Source: DATMQA01 sp035566895 (GTDB lineage: Bacteria > Verrucomicrobiota > Verrucomicrobiia > Limisphaerales > UBA8199). Taken from it: 25,288 bases of DNA. Positions 1-6,082 of the stretch are shown here, piece after piece. Position 1 is the first letter of the stretch. Each line of letters opens with the position of its first letter. The position numbers were made by a program, and so were the translations under genes. The notes under the pieces were generated by a model. That model did no database searches, had not been told where the DNA came from, and saw nothing but the letters and a program-made list of their open reading frames with translations. Where the stretch lies: the NCBI GenBank assembly GCA_035566895.1, contig DATMQA010000061.1, positions 1-25,288 of the forward strand, written 5' to 3'.

Positions 1-591
1 TACGGGTTCCAGGTGAATCTGCTCGGAGGCGTCAAATTCCCGACGGGCGACGCGAGCCGTCTCACTCATGAGGTGGAGCAGGCCAAGCTGTTTCAATCCT
101 TCCTGCCGCCCGGCACCCCTCACGATCCCCTCGGCCATTCCTTCAGCAGCGTGCACGAGGACATGCTGGCGCTGGGTTCAGGCTCCTATGACGGCATTTT
201 TGGTATGACGGCCAATGCGCGATGGCGGCGGTTGTTTTTCAATGGCCAGTTCCAGTATTACCTCCGCACACGGGGCGAGGCCAATTTCCAGTACGGGGAC
301 GAAATCATCGTATCCGGCGGCCCGGGGGTCTATGTGCTGCTCAACGAGAGTTTCACTCTCAGCCTGCAGGCAAACGGAGTTTATGACACGCTCGGCCGCG
401 ACGAACTGCTGGGGCAGGTCTCGGACCGCACTGGCTCGACGGGGTGGTTTTTGGGGCCTTTGCTCAACTTCACCTGGGGCGAACATTTCAGCGCCAACGC
501 GGGGATCGACCTGCCGTTGCGCATCGCCAATAACTTTTTTCAGAGTGTGCCGGACTACCGGCTACACGGGGGAATTTCGGTGCGATTTTAG
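1..591 (+). CDS. Outer-membrane beta-barrel / transporter-like protein, 3' part only
   Basis: The frame is open from the first base, so this is the C-terminal 196 residues of a longer protein whose start lies left of the window. The visible part alternates hydrophobic and polar residues, with many aromatic and glycine positions typical of amphipathic beta strands. It ends in Val-Arg-Phe, and a terminal aromatic residue is the usual signal for BAM-dependent insertion into the outer membrane. A segment near the left edge (GGVKFPTGDAS) resembles the strand-turn pattern of outer-membrane transporter-like proteins of unknown substrate. It is convergent with the CHRD gene and separated from it by a palindromic element. 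The beta-barrel call is inference from composition and the C-terminal residue. The substrate cannot be told. Confidence 0.7.
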   Translation, partial: YGFQVNLLGGVKFPTGDASRLTHEVEQAKLFQSFLPPGTPHDPLGHSFSSVHEDMLALGSGSYDGIFGMTANARWRRLFFNGQFQYYLRTRGEANFQYGDEIIVSGGPGVYVLLNESFTLSLQANGVYDTLGRDELLGQVSDRTGSTGWFLGPLLNFTWGEHFSANAGIDLPLRIANNFFQSVPDYRLHGGISVRF

Positions 592-619
592 TCCGCCGCG
601 GCTGGCGCGTTTGAACAGC

Positions 620-738
620 GCCCCGGAGCACGGCTGTGCCCAACCACAGCGCTCAGGACAAATGGGCGGGTCTCGGCAAGGGCCAACGTCGCAGCCCAAG
701 CGGGGTAGCTGCGGCTGGGGACGACCGCACTCCGGGGC
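620..738. repeat. Imperfect palindromic element with 31-bp arms
   Basis: The arms are 620-650 and 708-738. The left arm and the reverse complement of the right arm agree at 24 of 31 positions, including the outer nine bases GCCCCGGAG; five of the seven differences are transitions. The 57-base centre includes blocks such as CTCGGCAAGGGCC. The element fills the spacer between two convergent genes, so it could fold as a long hairpin that terminates or stabilises transcripts from both sides. It could also be a member of a dispersed REP/MITE-like family. No other full copy was seen in the window. Confidence 0.6.
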
Positions 739-783
739 GAGTAGGGAAACCGCCTCCAAACTGTTGTCAGGATAGTTGTTGCT

Positions 784-1365
784 CTAGACCGTTTTGCGCC
801 GCCGAATGGCCCAAGCGCCGATCCCGCCCACGGTGAGGAAGGCCGCGCTCGAAGGCTCAGGCACGGGCACGAGGAAGCCGCGAATTTCGCCGCCGGGGAA
901 GGCGGTCGTGTGAATGTTGAGGTAAGCCTTATCTGCCGCTATCGCCGCGGCCAAGGCCACCTCGGCTGAGGCAGTGGTTCCGCCGTTAGCGGTGATATAC
1001 GATGGGTTGTAGCTCGAAGACAAGGTCAGGTCGAGGGTGTTGGAGTAGGAGCCGCTGGTAACGCCCAGCGGGAAACCTGCGAAGGTTGGAGTGGTGGTGG
1101 CGACCCCGGCGGTGCCGGTCCCCGCCACAGCGGTAGCGGCGTGGATGTGGGAGGCGGTCGTGCCGGCGGTCAGGCCGCTAAAGGTAACCTCGACCTGGAG
1201 CGTGTGGGCCGAGTCGTCATAATTGACGAAGGCAAGACCGTTTCCGGGCGAGGCGTTAGGCGGGGACTCGTTAGGGCCGCTCAGGTTTGCGTCGTAGGAG
1301 AAGATTGTCGCGCTAGCCGGGATGGCCAAGGCCCCGAGAAGAGTTGTTACCGTAAACAGCTTCAT
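784..1365 (-). CDS. CHRD-domain protein with PEP-CTERM sorting signal
   Basis: This is a 193-residue exported protein. An N-terminal signal peptide (about residues 1-19, ending PASA) is followed by a CHRD domain at about 22-165. The conserved features are the His-rich HIHAA segment at 73-77 and the closing block AYLNIHTTAFPGGEIRG at 147-163. The C-terminus has the PEP-CTERM tripartite form: Pro-Glu-Pro at 169-171, a hydrophobic helix at about 174-187, then Arg-Arg-Arg-Lys. Known biology: PEP-CTERM tags are processed by exosortase in exopolysaccharide-producing Gram-negatives. CHRD domains are immunoglobulin-like and their bacterial role is unknown. The ATG at 1365 is fixed by the signal peptide. 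No clear Shine-Dalgarno precedes it. Confidence 0.9.
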   Translation of the reverse strand: MKLFTVTTLLGALAIPASATIFSYDANLSGPNESPPNASPGNGLAFVNYDDSAHTLQVEVTFSGLTAGTTASHIHAATAVAGTGTAGVATTTPTFAGFPLGVTSGSYSNTLDLTLSSSYNPSYITANGGTTASAEVALAAAIAADKAYLNIHTTAFPGGEIRGFLVPVPEPSSAAFLTVGGIGAWAIRRRKTV

Positions 1366-1451
1366 AGCATGATAACGTCATAACTGGGTTTCGTTGGTTT
1401 ATGCTCGGGCTTACGGACGATCTCCTCGCATTTTTAGAGAAAGAAGTCAAG

Positions 1452-1495
1452 GGGAAAATGAGGGGGAAAATGAGTTAATTGAGTTTAAATGAGGG
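1452..1495. repeat. Degenerate A/T-rich short tandem tract
   Basis: Successive units read GGGGAAAATGA, GGGGGAAAATGA, GTTAATTGA, GTTTAAATGA, GGG. These are degenerate 9-12 base words sharing an (A)AATGA or TTAA core. The tract lies between the start of the CHRD gene and the stop of the DapB-like gene. Its words resemble those of the tract at 11594-11650. Confidence 0.5.
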
Positions 1496-1569
1496 ACACG
1501 GATTGCTTGCGGAGGTTGCTGCGGACAGGAAAGTCAGACAGGAATGTCCGCGCGCCGGCGCAAGGCCAG

Positions 1570-2634
1570 TCACCCGTGCCGCGGCAAGGAGAGGTCGGTC
1601 ATCAGGAGCAAGCCCGGCGGGGCTTGGAGCAGCCGGACGGCGGTATTGACCAGGGCGGCAACTGTGGCCTGGTCACCAGCGACGCCGCCATCGACCACAA
1701 GATTCAGGGGCGGTTCGCCCTGGATTTGGATCGCATCATGGGGGTCTTTGGCATCCAAATACATTTTGAGGTCGAGGGTCAAACAGACTTTGCCATTCCT
1801 GCTCCCCTGCGCCTTTTGGTGCAGGCCGCAAGTCTGGCCTCGTTTTGCCTCGATGAATTTTGTCCGGATGTTGCGGTCCGCAACGACCGCGTCGCCCGTT
1901 TCGACAATGTTGGTTACTTTCCAGCCTAGTCCATGGGCGATAAGGGCGAGGGATTCCTTTAAGCCCGCATGCCCTGCCCTGCCCTGCTTGAGGAGGCGCC
2001 GAAATTGCGCGGGCGACATACCGCTGCCGATTTTGCGTTGCAGCGGCTCGCGCCGGGTCGAGGCGTTGACCAGGCGCTGGACATGGATGGCCTGGACGTC
2101 GCGGCTGACACTGGTCAGGCAGAGCGGCAGGACGTCCATGACAAATCCCGGATTGACGCCGGTGCCGACGATTCGCGCGCCGGTTTTTTTGCAGAGGCGG
2201 TTGAGACTTGCAGCGAGTTTCGGTTCGCGGAGTTGCGGGAAAAGGAGTTCTTCGCAGGAAGAGACGACGCTGATGCCGCGCCGGGCCATGGGTTCAAGCT
2301 GGGGAAAGGCGTCTTTGAACCGCGAAACGGCGGTATGAAAAATGAGGTCCGGTTTCTGATGGCGCGCCAACTCGTCGAGGGAAGCATAGACGCGGCAGCC
2401 GCGCAGAGACCTGGTCTGGGTCACCTCGCCCAGGTCGCGTCCGATCTTGGCGGGGTCGATATCGATGGCGCCGATGATGTGGGCCCAGGGGCGGGTGGCG
2501 ACGAGTTTAAGAGTTTCGAGACCAATGGGGCCGAGGCCGAATTGGGCGATTTTGATGCGCGCGTTCAATGGCAGCGGGTGAGAATGGCAAGGGGTGCTGG
2601 AACAATCCAGATCGAATTCGGTTGTGGCGAGCAA
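1570..2634 (-). CDS. NAD(P)-binding oxidoreductase, DapB / 2,4-diaminopentanoate dehydrogenase-like
   Basis: A Rossmann fold opens with the dinucleotide-binding motif GLGPIGLE, about 10 residues after an internal TTG codon. An acidic GAIDIDP strand end follows, consistent with NAD(P) binding. Later blocks (HTAVSRF, VSSCEELLFP, GTGVNPGFVMD) match the layout of dihydrodipicolinate reductase-like and 2,4-diaminopentanoate dehydrogenase proteins of about 340-350 residues. The C-terminal part carries NLVVDGGVAGDQATVAALVN, as in the DAP-dehydrogenase C-terminal domain. Genuine DapB is about 270 residues, so a lysine-pathway role is doubtful and the substrate is unknown. No ATG is available. The candidates are TTG at 2634 (354 aa) and TTG at 2568 (332 aa), the latter placing the fold at the usual distance from the start. 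Neither has a clear ribosome-binding site. Confidence 0.75.
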   Translation of the reverse strand: MLATTEFDLDCSSTPCHSHPLPLNARIKIAQFGLGPIGLETLKLVATRPWAHIIGAIDIDPAKIGRDLGEVTQTRSLRGCRVYASLDELARHQKPDLIFHTAVSRFKDAFPQLEPMARRGISVVSSCEELLFPQLREPKLAASLNRLCKKTGARIVGTGVNPGFVMDVLPLCLTSVSRDVQAIHVQRLVNASTRREPLQRKIGSGMSPAQFRRLLKQGRAGHAGLKESLALIAHGLGWKVTNIVETGDAVVADRNIRTKFIEAKRGQTCGLHQKAQGSRNGKVCLTLDLKMYLDAKDPHDAIQIQGEPPLNLVVDGGVAGDQATVAALVNTAVRLLQAPPGLLLMTDLSLPRHG

Positions 2635-2756
2635 CGTCGAACCATCAGCGGTTTTGAATCATTATGGGCTTAGTTGAAGGCCGTTGTGGACTTGACCTGC
2701 CGGGGAAACTCGGCGAAGGTGTACTAGCGAGATAACCTGTTGACACAGTTCGGATT

Positions 2757-3476
2757 ATGAAAAGAGAAATTTCCTTTCTTGGCGTTGTGGGCGCCGTTTC
2801 CTTCTGGGCGGTTTCCGGCGGATTTGCGGCCGACTCGAGTACCCCGGCGGCGGGAGCGGGGGCATCTGCGTCTGTGACGGTTCAGGCGGCCCCGGCGGGG
2901 CCTTCAAGCGCAGCCCCGGCTGCGTCTGCCAGCGTGACCACGGCGATTAAATTGCCATATGGAGTGGATGATGTGGTCAAGCTCAGCCGTGCGCAGATCA
3001 GCGAAGAGATCATTCTGAACTATGTCCGCAACTCGGGCACGGTTTACAATCTGGGTCCGAACGACCTGGTTTACCTGCGGAACCAGGGTGTCTCCGACCA
3101 CGTGGTTAATGCCATGCTGGACCAGCGCCCGCAGATGGCACAAACGGCTCTGCAAACTGCGCCACAAGCGGCGCCTGCCTATACCGCTCCCGCGACGCCG
3201 GACGCCAACACGGTGGCGACGGAGGTGCCGACGGCCCAACCGGCTTCGAGTGTTTATGCCTATGCGCCGGCACAATACCCCTACTACGGCTACTATCAGC
3301 CTTACGGCTATTATTATCCGCCGTATCCATACTACTACGGCGGATACTACGGTGGGCCGGTGGTTTCCTTCGGGTTCGGTTTTGGCGGCGGCTACCGGTA
3401 CGGCGGCTATCGGTACGGCGGACATTGGTACGGCGGCCGGGGATACGGCGGCCACGGCCATTTCGGCCATCGATAA
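2757..3476 (+). CDS. Secreted protein with helical domain and Tyr/Gly-rich tail
   Basis: This 239-residue protein has a Sec signal peptide (about residues 1-25, ending FAA) and an Ala/Pro/Ser-rich linker to about 62. A compact charged domain follows at about 65-124 (KLPYGVDDVVKLSRAQISEE onward), predicted to be helical. After another Ala/Pro linker there is a Tyr/Pro-rich stretch (about 165-203) and a Gly/Tyr/Arg/His-rich tail built on GGYRYGG-like repeats. The tail suggests a sticky, disordered or surface-associated segment. No enzyme motif is visible. No Shine-Dalgarno sequence precedes the ATG, but the signal peptide supports this start. Function is unknown. Confidence 0.8.
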   Translation: MKREISFLGVVGAVSFWAVSGGFAADSSTPAAGAGASASVTVQAAPAGPSSAAPAASASVTTAIKLPYGVDDVVKLSRAQISEEIILNYVRNSGTVYNLGPNDLVYLRNQGVSDHVVNAMLDQRPQMAQTALQTAPQAAPAYTAPATPDANTVATEVPTAQPASSVYAYAPAQYPYYGYYQPYGYYYPPYPYYYGGYYGGPVVSFGFGFGGGYRYGGYRYGGHWYGGRGYGGHGHFGHR

Positions 3477-3479
3477 GCA

Positions 3480-3520
3480 CGTCTCTGCTTTAGGCGGGGC
3501 CCCGAAACGCAACGGAGACG
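3480..3520 (+). terminator. Candidate hairpin after the Gly/Tyr-rich protein gene
   Basis: CGTCTC at 3480-3485 pairs with GAGACG at 3515-3520, enclosing the GC-rich self-complementary core CGGGGCCCCG. It begins four bases after the stop codon. There is no strong T-run, so a classical intrinsic terminator is uncertain. It may instead be a 3'-stabilising structure. Confidence 0.3.
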
Positions 3521-3651
3521 GAGGCAGGAATCGTTTTGGGTGGCGGCGTGCCGGCGCGCTTCTGCTGAGCGCACCGGAACAAGGAGAACAAGCCTCGGTG
3601 GTTTTCGAGCACCCACGGATGTTTTCATTCCATGAGGAGGGAATGACCCCA

Positions 3652-3679
3652 TTGACGCGGCGCGCCCGAAGCTTAGGGT
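3652..3679 (+). promoter_or_regulatory. Weak candidate promoter for the DUF4142 gene
   Basis: TTGACG at 3652-3657 is followed after 16 bases by TAGGGT at 3674-3679. This would start transcription about 25 bases before the ATG at 3711, leaving room for the AGGAGA ribosome-binding site at 3700-3705. The -10 match is poor, so this is tentative. Confidence 0.25.
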
Positions 3680-3710
3680 GTAGCGAGTTAACAAAAAAGA
3701 GGAGAATAAT

Positions 3711-4430
3711 ATGAGAAAATCCGTCCTGAACCATTGGAAATCCAAACTACTCATTGGCGCCGCGGCCACCCTGGCAGTGCAGACCTGGGCGCAACCCAAC
3801 CCGCAAAGCCCTCCGCCCGCGCCGGGCATTTCGCCGCCCAGCGCCGTCAAAGAACAGCCCGCGCTCTTCATCAAACAGGCCGCGAGCGATAACAACCTGG
3901 CAATCACGCTGGCCGACCTCGGCGCGACAAAAGCGCAGAATCCGGATTTGAAAGCCTTCTGCAGCGACATCCAAAAGGAGCACATCCAGGCCAATGCCCA
4001 GTTGCAACCGCTGGCCCAGAAATACGCCGTGGTCCTGGAGCAATCCCCTTCGCGGCGGGAGCTGCGGGAAGCGAGCAAATTCGAAAAGTTGACGGGCGCG
4101 GAGTTTGACCAGAAGCTGGCAACCGCACTGCTCGAAGGGCATCAAAAGAGCATTGTTCAATGTGACAAGGCGGGCGAGGCGGTGGAAGCTCCTGACGTGA
4201 AACAGTACGCCACTGAGCTGGGGTTCAAACTCCGACACCATTTCGAACATGGCCAGGAAGTGGCCAAAACAGTGGGCGTGGATCAAGCGACGATCTCTGC
4301 CATCGCCAGTAAAGTGCCGGCGGCGGTGGGCGGCACAGGCAGTGCCCAGGAGCCGAAACCGAGTGTCGGCGGGGAGAAAATCGATCAAGGGGCAGGCGCC
4401 AAGCAATTGCAGCCGGGCGCGAAGCCGTAA
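3711..4430 (+). CDS. Exported DUF4142 (ferritin-like four-helix) protein
   Basis: This 239-residue protein has an N-terminal signal peptide (basic start, hydrophobic core, cleavage near TWA-Q at about 27/28), a Pro-rich linker, and a DUF4142 domain at about 52-190. The domain shows the family pattern FIKQAASDNNLAI, LADLGATKAQNPDLKAF, then a central helix pair and a final helix with HHFEHGQ. DUF4142 proteins are periplasmic or membrane-linked helical bundles of unclear function, often stress-associated in soil bacteria. The last 45 residues are Gly/Lys/Pro-rich and probably disordered. The start is well supported by AGGAGA five bases upstream. It lies alone downstream of the Gly/Tyr-rich gene, separated by 234 bases. 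Confidence 0.85.
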   Translation: MRKSVLNHWKSKLLIGAAATLAVQTWAQPNPQSPPPAPGISPPSAVKEQPALFIKQAASDNNLAITLADLGATKAQNPDLKAFCSDIQKEHIQANAQLQPLAQKYAVVLEQSPSRRELREASKFEKLTGAEFDQKLATALLEGHQKSIVQCDKAGEAVEAPDVKQYATELGFKLRHHFEHGQEVAKTVGVDQATISAIASKVPAAVGGTGSAQEPKPSVGGEKIDQGAGAKQLQPGAKP

Positions 4431-4452
4431 TCGAGCGCGGCGTGAGGGAGCC

Positions 4453-4479
4453 GGAACGCCCGGAGCCGGCGAGCGTTCC
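4453..4479 (+). terminator. Candidate hairpin downstream of DUF4142 gene
   Basis: GGAACGC at 4453-4459 pairs with GCGTTCC at 4473-4479 around a 13-base loop that contains CGG and CCG. A short ATTTCGT follows. A second small stem (CCACC/GGTGG) lies just after, near 4490-4506. The position, 22 bases after the stop, fits a terminator, but the T-tract is weak. Confidence 0.4.
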
Positions 4480-4677
4480 ATTTCGTGTCCACCTTTCAGG
4501 GTGGGCACCGAACTGCATTAGACCAAGTCAAAAAATGGGCAACAATTACCAATTCCTGTGTTGCTGCTCGCGCGGTTTGGACTGAAATTGTGCCATAGAT
4601 AGCTCGGGGGCGCGCCCAAAGAGACTTGCCGATGTTGTTTGCAAAAGGGCAGGCGGGCGTTCCCCGGGCTTCCGTCT

Positions 4678-5409
4678 ATGGAAGCGACACGGGAACGAAC
4701 AGTCTGGCTCAAGGGCGGCACCGCCCGATGCAAGCGGCTGCCAAGGCGCCTGGTTTTGCTCGGCGCGCCCGGCGTAGGCAAGGGGACGCAAGCGGAATTC
4801 CTCTGCCGGAAGCTCGGGTCCTGCCATCTCTCCACCGGGGATATTTTCCGCGCGGCCAAAACCCTCGAGCCGTGCGAGCGCACAGCCGCCATGACGGCCG
4901 CGCTGGAGTACATGCGCCGGGGTGAGCTGGTGCCGGACGAGACGGTTTTGGCTCTCGTAGCCGAACGCGGCCGGTGTTTGCGTTGCGAGGGGGGGTTCCT
5001 GCTGGACGGGTTCCCGCGCACGGTGGCTCAGGCCGAGGCGCTCGAACAACTCCTGGCCAGCCAAAAGGTAAGGCTTGATGCGGTGCTGAATTACGAACTG
5101 CCGCTGGAGCAAATGGTGTCGCGCCTCAGCGGGCGGCGGACCTGCCCGGGTTGCAAAGCGGTCTTCCATGTGGAAGCCCGGCCGCCGAAGGTCAAGGGCG
5201 TTTGCGATCATTGCAGCGGCAGCCTGTATCAACGGGAGGATGACCGCCCGGAATCGATTCGAGTGCGGATGGTGGCCTACGAGAAAAGCACGGCACCCCT
5301 GGCTGACTTTTACCGGCGCAGAAAGCTTTTGGTGCCGATCGTGGCCGAAGGCGACCCGGATGAAATCTTCGAGCGAACGTTGAGGGCGCTGGCAGGGCCA
5401 GCAAGTTAA
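4678..5409 (+). CDS. adk: Adenylate kinase-like nucleoside monophosphate kinase
   Basis: The protein catalyses, by family, ATP + AMP = 2 ADP. A Walker A loop GAPGVGKGTQ starts near residue 28. STGDIFRA follows in the NMP-binding region, then LVPDETV and the strongly conserved GFLLDGFPRT block. The LID region carries two Cys pairs (CPGC and CDHC), typical of zinc-binding adenylate kinases, and RPESIRVRM contributes conserved arginines. From the ATG at 4678 it is 243 residues, longer than the usual 215-220 because about 25 basic residues precede the P-loop. An upstream in-frame TTG at 4639 exists but adds nothing recognisable. The gene is not beside secY or ribosomal-protein genes, where adk often sits, so it may be a second copy. 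No clear ribosome-binding site. Confidence 0.85.
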   Translation: MEATRERTVWLKGGTARCKRLPRRLVLLGAPGVGKGTQAEFLCRKLGSCHLSTGDIFRAAKTLEPCERTAAMTAALEYMRRGELVPDETVLALVAERGRCLRCEGGFLLDGFPRTVAQAEALEQLLASQKVRLDAVLNYELPLEQMVSRLSGRRTCPGCKAVFHVEARPPKVKGVCDHCSGSLYQREDDRPESIRVRMVAYEKSTAPLADFYRRRKLLVPIVAEGDPDEIFERTLRALAGPAS

Positions 5410-5412
5410 ATG

Positions 5413-5484
5413 GGGTGCAAGGTTGCAGGGTTGCAAGGTTGCAGGGTTGCAAGGTTACAGGGTTGCAAGGTTACAGGGTTACAG
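5413..5484. repeat. 8-bp tandem repeat tract, nine units
   Basis: There are nine consecutive octamers of consensus GGTTGCAR/GGTTACAG (the first is GGGTGCAA), with no interruption. The tract begins three bases after the adenylate kinase stop and ends about 33 bases before the ribosome-binding site of the ACT-domain gene. Units differ only at the fifth and last positions, so expansion looks recent compared with the other degenerate tracts here. Confidence 0.9.
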
Positions 5485-5527
5485 GGATAAGCTTGCCAGA
5501 ATTCCGCCGGCAGCGTAGGAGGGAGCC

Positions 5528-6076
5528 ATGCAACGGTTGCTCGTAATGACAGTGATTGGGCAGGACCGCCCGGGTTTGGTGGAATCGGTTGCCGGGCTGG
5601 TGGCGGAGCACGGCGGGAATTGGTTGGAGAGCCGGATGTCGCGCTTAGGCGGCCACTTCGCCGGCATCCTGCGGGTGGAGGTTCCCGGCGAGAAGGAGCC
5701 GGCGCTGGCCGGAGCTCTGAAGAAGCTTGAGGCGCGTGGACTGACCGTGGTGGTCCACCCGGACCAGGCCACACCGGCGGCTCCGAGGGCGCGGCTCAGC
5801 GCGTTGGAAATCGTCGGCCAGGATCGACCGGGAATCGTCAGCCAAATTTCGCACGCACTGGCCAGCTACGGGGTCAATGTTGAGGAGCTCGAAACCGAGT
5901 GTACCAGCGCCGCCATGTCGGGGGAAACCATGTTTACGGCGCGGGCCAAACTGAGCATCCCGGCTAGCTGCGACACTACGGCGTTGCGGCGGGAGTTGGA
6001 GAAGATTGCGGAGGATTTGATCGTCGAGATTTCGCTGGCGGAACTGAAGGAGGGTGAACAAGCAGGCGGGGGTTGA
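5528..6076 (+). CDS. Double ACT-domain regulator, GcvR-like
   Basis: This 182-residue protein consists of two ACT domains and little else. The first (about 3-75) begins LLVMTVIGQDRPGLVESVAG and the second (about 90-170) begins LSALEIVGQDRPGIVSQISH. The repeated GQDRPG turn is the hallmark of amino-acid-binding ACT repeats in the GcvR family. In E. coli, GcvR represses glycine-cleavage genes by binding GcvA. No GcvA homologue is visible here, so the target is unknown. The start is firm: AGGAGGG at 5517-5523 lies just upstream of the ATG. Its stop is only six bases from the stop of the convergent hydrolase gene. The preceding octamer tract separates it from adk. Confidence 0.85.
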   Translation: MQRLLVMTVIGQDRPGLVESVAGLVAEHGGNWLESRMSRLGGHFAGILRVEVPGEKEPALAGALKKLEARGLTVVVHPDQATPAAPRARLSALEIVGQDRPGIVSQISHALASYGVNVEELETECTSAAMSGETMFTARAKLSIPASCDTTALRRELEKIAEDLIVEISLAELKEGEQAGGG

Positions 6077-6082
6077 GTCCAT

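Noticed and set aside
1969..2673. Long plus-strand reading frame opposite the DapB-like gene
   Set aside because: It is the antisense shadow of a minus-strand gene with clear Rossmann-fold motifs; its own translation shows no domain and arises from GC-rich codon bias.
2740..2745. TTGACA upstream of the Gly/Tyr-rich protein
   Set aside because: A partner -10 would fall inside the coding sequence after the ATG at 2757, so it cannot drive that start; taken as a chance match.
5413..5484. Possible CRISPR array
   Set aside because: Units are directly adjacent 8-mers with no unique spacers; a simple tandem repeat.
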